Below, in pieces: positions 7,096-9,378 of a stretch of DNA of 9,378 nt. The stretch is taken from the NCBI GenBank assembly GCA_016213865.1, contig JACQZL010000409.1, positions 1 to 9,378 on the forward strand, written 5' to 3'. The number at the start of each line of letters is the position of its first letter. Position 1 is the first letter of the stretch. A program made the position numbers and the translations under genes. The notes below the pieces were generated by a model. That model saw only the letters and a list, made by a program, of their open reading frames with translations, searched no databases and was not told the DNA's origin. The DNA comes from Candidatus Rifleibacteriota bacterium. Lineage in GTDB: Bacteria > UBP17 > UBA6191 > JACPRK01.

Positions 7096-8748
7096 TCAGC
7101 TCCCCGTCAGGCGTCTCTTGGGCGGCGGGTACTGCAGGTAGTCGATCTTGAGCGGTCCCGACAGGCCCGGCGACGTGTCGATCTCCGGCGTCGGGAAGCG
7201 GGTCCGCAGAGGATTCCTCCTGCTCGCGGAGTCCCGGCCTTCCTCGTCGGACTGCTGAGAGAGGGCACTGCGGCGGACCTCTCGCTGTTCGCGCTGGATC
7301 TCCAGGTAGGTCGCATGGATCGTGGGCAGCGGCCGCTTGCTGAAGGTCAGGTTGTAGGGGTTACGTGCGAACTTCGGTTCGCCGAGCTGCCCCTGGACCC
7401 GCACCCGGGACGTGGGCCGGATGCGCGCGTCGACCGGCAGGCGTCTGGGTGTCTGGATCGAGAACCAGTTGGTCATCTCCGTGTTGGTGCGGAACGACTG
7501 ATCGAACTCGCCGCTGCCGCCCGCCCCCTCCCGGAAGAGGATCTCGTTCGGCTCGCGGGTCACCAAGATCTCGCTTCCGGAGCCGGAACTGGACGTCGCC
7601 ACGATGTAGCCCCGGTACTCGACGTAGCTGCCCTGCTTCCACACGTTCGGGGAGGTCTCGGCCTCCGGGAAGGTGATCCGCTTGCTGACGCGGCCCGCGG
7701 CTTCGTTACGACGATCGGCCTGCAACTTGGCGATCTGCTGGGCCACCCGGGCGGCCGAGAAGTCGGCGATGACCAGGTACTGCTGCGCCAGCGCGGACTG
7801 TTCGGGCGTCAGGTTGCCCCCGGCAAGGGCCTGTTCGAGCTCTTCCTTGGCCTTCGCCCAGTCCTGCTCCTGGAAGTAGAAGAGACCGTTGTTGTAGTGA
7901 ATCAGGCCTAGCTGGCGACCCAGCTTGCCGACCTGGGCCTTGCTGATCTCGTCCTTGGGGTCCAGCCGCACCGCCTCGAGGAAGTAGGCATTCGCCTCGA
8001 CCGGCTTCTGCTTCGACAGCATGACCAGCCCCAGGATGCGATACGGTACCGGCAAGGACGGGTTGAGGTCGAGGGCCCGCTCGGCTTCGACCGTGGCCTG
8101 ATCGAAGAGCCCGGCCCGGTACTGCAGCAGGGCCAGCCGGGTCGCCACCTCGCTCGACGCCGGGGAGACGGCCCGCGCCTTCTGGAGCATCGAGACGGCA
8201 CTGGCGATGTTGCCCTCCTGCTCGTCGACCTCCGCGGCCAGGAGCAGCACCGGCACGGCCTCCGGATGGCTGGCCAGGGATTCCTGGAGCCGTTGGCGGG
8301 CGGCTGCTTTGTCTCCCGCCTTGAAGGCCGCGCGAAGCTCTCCGGCCAGCTTCTTCTGGTCCTCTTCGGAAGCCGCGGGAGCCGTCGTGGCCGGAAAGCC
8401 GGGCGCCGGAGCGGGTTGCCCCTGCAGGCGCTCGACGGCCCGGAGCGCCTCTTCCATGGCCGGGTCCAGTTCCAGGGCTTGCCGGTACTGGCCGAGGGCC
8501 TCGTTGAACTTGCCCTGCCGCTCCAGGAGCCGGCCGAGGTTGTAGTGGGGCGAAGCCTGGCTCGGGTCCAGTTCCAGCGACTTGACGAACTCCTCGTAGG
8601 CCTGCAGGTCCTTCCCCTGGTAGTAGAAGGCCAGGCCCGCGTTGTTGTGCAGTCCCGCGGTATCTGCGAGGGCAACCGCCGGAGCGACGAGCAGGGTCAC
8701 GAGTGCTGCCGCCAGCAGACACCGGGAATGAGGAAGTAGAATGTGCAT
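7096..8748 (-). CDS. Secreted TPR-repeat protein with a C-terminal beta-rich domain
   Basis: A 550-residue protein with a Sec signal peptide: the hydrophobic core is residues 10-21 and cleavage is predicted after A26-L27-A28. It is not a lipoprotein, since Cys10 lies too early for a lipobox. Clear TPR units occur at about 32-62 and 66-96, both ending in LELDP, with more at about 133-162, 165-195, 198-230 (ending DLNP) and 232-264 (ending RLDP), and a further pair of helices at about 278-310. A Pro/Ala linker (about 110-125) splits the array. After a helical segment (about 315-350) comes a beta-rich region (about 355-490) that reads like an OB-fold or small barrel, then a charged, Arg/Pro-rich tail ending in PPPKRRLTGS. 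TPR arrays bind protein partners, so a periplasmic scaffold or assembly role is plausible but inferred. The start is supported by AGGAGG 4 bases upstream. No enzymatic motif is seen. Confidence 0.9.
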   Translation of the reverse strand: MHILLPHSRCLLAAALVTLLVAPAVALADTAGLHNNAGLAFYYQGKDLQAYEEFVKSLELDPSQASPHYNLGRLLERQGKFNEALGQYRQALELDPAMEEALRAVERLQGQPAPAPGFPATTAPAASEEDQKKLAGELRAAFKAGDKAAARQRLQESLASHPEAVPVLLLAAEVDEQEGNIASAVSMLQKARAVSPASSEVATRLALLQYRAGLFDQATVEAERALDLNPSLPVPYRILGLVMLSKQKPVEANAYFLEAVRLDPKDEISKAQVGKLGRQLGLIHYNNGLFYFQEQDWAKAKEELEQALAGGNLTPEQSALAQQYLVIADFSAARVAQQIAKLQADRRNEAAGRVSKRITFPEAETSPNVWKQGSYVEYRGYIVATSSSGSGSEILVTREPNEILFREGAGGSGEFDQSFRTNTEMTNWFSIQTPRRLPVDARIRPTSRVRVQGQLGEPKFARNPYNLTFSKRPLPTIHATYLEIQREQREVRRSALSQQSDEEGRDSASRRNPLRTRFPTPEIDTSPGLSGPLKIDYLQYPPPKRRLTGS

Positions 8749-8778
8749 CTCGCCTCCTGCTCAGTGCATCGGCACCTC

Positions 8779-8819
8779 GGGAGGGTCTCGATGAGTGAGA
8801 GACCGCCCGAGACCATCCC
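8779..8819 (-). promoter_or_regulatory. Hairpin in the leader of the TPR-protein gene
   Basis: Arms 8779-8790 and 8808-8819 pair over 11 of 12 positions: GGGA/TCCC, one mismatch, then GGTCTCG/CGAGACC, with a 17-base loop. On the transcribed strand a second GGTCTC copy inside the loop can compete for the same GAGACC partner, giving a shorter alternative hairpin. It ends about 30 bases before the TPR start codon. There is no T-run, so it is not an intrinsic terminator. The regulatory role is inferred. Confidence 0.45.
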
Positions 8820-8832
8820 TGAGAGACAAGAT

Positions 8833-8846
8833 ACACCCGCGGGTGT
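8833..8846. repeat. 14-bp perfect palindrome in the TPR-gene leader
   Basis: ACACCCGCGGGTGT equals its own reverse complement. It could be a dimeric regulator's operator, or a short hairpin in the transcript downstream of tRNA-Arg. No T-run follows in either direction. A palindromic GTTCGAAC overlaps its right edge. Confidence 0.5.
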
Positions 8847-8891
8847 TCGAACGGAGAGAAGTCGCCCCCCGGCGGCTGTCCGCCGCGGACA

Positions 8892-8966
8892 TGGTGCGCC
8901 CGCCAGGAATCGAACCCGGATCATCGGTTCCGAAGACCGATACTCTATCCTTTGAGCTACGGGCGC
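8892..8966 (-). tRNA. tRNA-Arg (anticodon UCG)
   Basis: The cloverleaf has acceptor stem GCGCCCG/CGGGCGC, D-arm GCTC/GAGT, anticodon stem TCGGT/ACCGA with loop CTTCGGA (anticodon TCG), and T-arm CCGGG-TTCGATT-CCTGG with one G-U pair. The discriminator is A and CCA is encoded at 8892-8894. It decodes CGA. It lies 32 bp after tRNA-Gln with no promoter visible in between, so the two are probably one transcript. GTCCG/CGGAC arms lie immediately downstream at 8878-8890. Confidence 0.97.
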
Positions 8967-8998
8967 GGAGAAGACGGGCCGCGACGGAGGAAAGGGGC

Positions 8999-9075
8999 TG
9001 GGGCGGATGACGGGACTCGAACCCGCGACGCCTGGAACCAGAATCCAGTACTCTAACCAACTGAGCTACATCCGC
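8999..9075 (-). tRNA. tRNA-Gln (anticodon CUG)
   Basis: The cloverleaf has acceptor stem GCGGATG/CATCCGC, D-arm GCTC/GAGT, anticodon stem CTGGA/TCCAG with loop TTCTGGT (anticodon CTG), and T-arm GCGGG-TTCGAGT-CCCGT. The discriminator base is C and CCA is encoded at 8999-9001. It decodes CAG. The first pair is G1-C72 and base 73 is C, which differs from the U1-A72/G73 of the best-studied tRNA-Gln. It is the first gene after a strong promoter. Confidence 0.95.
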
Positions 9076-9095
9076 CGCGCCGATTTCGGAGGGCG

Positions 9096-9124
9096 ATGAT
9101 AGCATCGGCAACAGGTCGTGTCAA
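9096..9124 (-). promoter_or_regulatory. Strong sigma-70 promoter for tRNA-Gln and tRNA-Arg
   Basis: On the minus strand a perfect -35 TTGACA (complement of 9119-9124), a 17-base spacer, and -10 TATCAT (complement of 9096-9101, 5 of 6 consensus bases). The predicted transcription start is near 9089, about 14 bases before the tRNA-Gln 5' end, the usual arrangement for a tRNA promoter. GC-rich bases between start and tRNA (GCGCGG) resemble a discriminator of the stringently controlled kind. Transcription could run on into the TPR gene, because no terminator is evident after tRNA-Arg. Confidence 0.85.
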
Positions 9125-9378
9125 CGAGCCCAACCAGGCAAGGGTGCGTGTCTGGCAGGTGGTCCCACGCCTGTTGGGAAGGGCCCTGGCTCGACTCCTC
9201 GACACGGAGACACGGAGTCAGAGAGCCACAGCGAAAGAGAGAGAGTGAGTGGCGACGTCCATCTGATGACAAGACGAGGGGGACTCGAGGGGTCGCGACG
9301 CCTGCGAGCGAGGCAGAGGAAGATCCTTCTGTGCCTCTGTGTCTCTGTGTTTCTCCTGCAAGGGGGGGGCCACCCCCG
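9125..9378. other. Non-coding DNA upstream of the tRNA-Gln promoter
   Basis: I see no gene in these 254 bases; short open frames have no ribosome binding site or protein-like composition. Contents are an imperfect hairpin (CCCAA-C-CAGGC at 9129-9139 with GCCTGTTGGG at 9169-9178), the tandem 8-mer arms described separately, and a run of eight G followed shortly by five C at the right edge (9362-9377). Confidence 0.5.
9202..9350. repeat. Inverted pair of tandem 8-mers flanking GA-rich non-coding DNA
   Basis: The left arm holds two tandem copies of ACACGGAG (9202-9217). The right arm holds two tandem copies of CTCTGTGT (9335-9350), the reverse complement of ACACAGAG. The arms therefore match in inverted orientation except for one G/A difference per unit. 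They are separated by 117 bases that include a GA-rich tract (GAAAGAGAGAGAG near 9232-9244). I infer an intergenic repeat element of the type dispersed in some large bacterial genomes. No transposase or coding sequence is present. Confidence 0.55.

Noticed and set aside
7706..8836. 376-codon minus-strand frame overlapping the TPR gene
   Set aside because: It is an alternative frame of the TPR gene. Its sequence is Arg/Pro/Gly/Ala rich, while the chosen frame has a signal peptide and regular TPR repeats.
8878..8890. GTCCG/CGGAC repeat after tRNA-Arg as an intrinsic terminator
   Set aside because: The stem is short with a 3-base loop and is followed by a G-run, not a T-run, on the transcribed strand.
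9129..9178. Imperfect inverted repeat upstream of the tRNA-Gln promoter as a terminator
   Set aside because: The stem is broken by a bulge, the loop is 29 bases and there is no T-run on either strand.

Overview
The window is GC-rich bacterial chromosome in which every recognisable gene lies on the minus strand, so it is read from right to left. It contains an intact proteostasis cluster (trigger factor, ClpP, ClpX), four tRNA genes, a bifunctional NAD(P)HX repair enzyme, a LolD-type ABC ATPase, and two exported proteins that I cannot assign to a named family. The exported proteins and the LolD-type ATPase suggest a didermic (Gram-negative) organism. The strong third-position GC bias and the tig-clpP-clpX order fit several high-GC lineages (Deltaproteobacteria/Myxococcota, Acidobacteriota, Planctomycetota and similar candidate phyla). 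I cannot place it more narrowly from sequence alone.

Layout from right to left, in the direction of transcription. At 9125-9378 there is non-coding DNA with GA-rich tracts and a pair of inverted arms, each made of two tandem 8-mers. A textbook sigma-70 promoter (9096-9124) drives tRNA-Gln(CUG) and tRNA-Arg(UCG). A 143-bp leader with strong hairpin potential precedes a secreted 550-residue TPR protein (7096-8748). A second promoter (7045-7073, extended -10) precedes tRNA-Leu(UAG) and tRNA-Gly(GCC), and these are followed by an intrinsic terminator (6711-6753). Next come tig (5310-6650), clpP (4653-5264, GTG start) and clpX (3478-4650), with only 2 nt between clpP and clpX. After a 196-bp gap there is the fused NnrE/NnrD gene (1707-3281), then a LolD-like ATPase gene 4 nt downstream (1007-1702). 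After another gap, the start of an exported protein gene runs off the left edge of the window (1-873).

Functionally, trigger factor receives nascent chains at the ribosome, and ClpX unfolds substrates and feeds them to ClpP. Their tight packing fits one co-expressed quality-control operon. The next position, often held by lon in other bacteria, is here taken by the NAD(P)HX repair gene, which is translationally close to an ABC ATPase with no permease in view. The ATPase probably belongs to a lipoprotein-release or MacB-like system whose membrane subunit is encoded elsewhere.

Most of the window is conserved housekeeping DNA, and I see no defence system, mobile element or CRISPR array. The least explained items are the partial exported protein at the left edge, the C-terminal domain of the TPR protein, the folded leader of that gene, and the repeat-armed intergenic DNA at the right edge.
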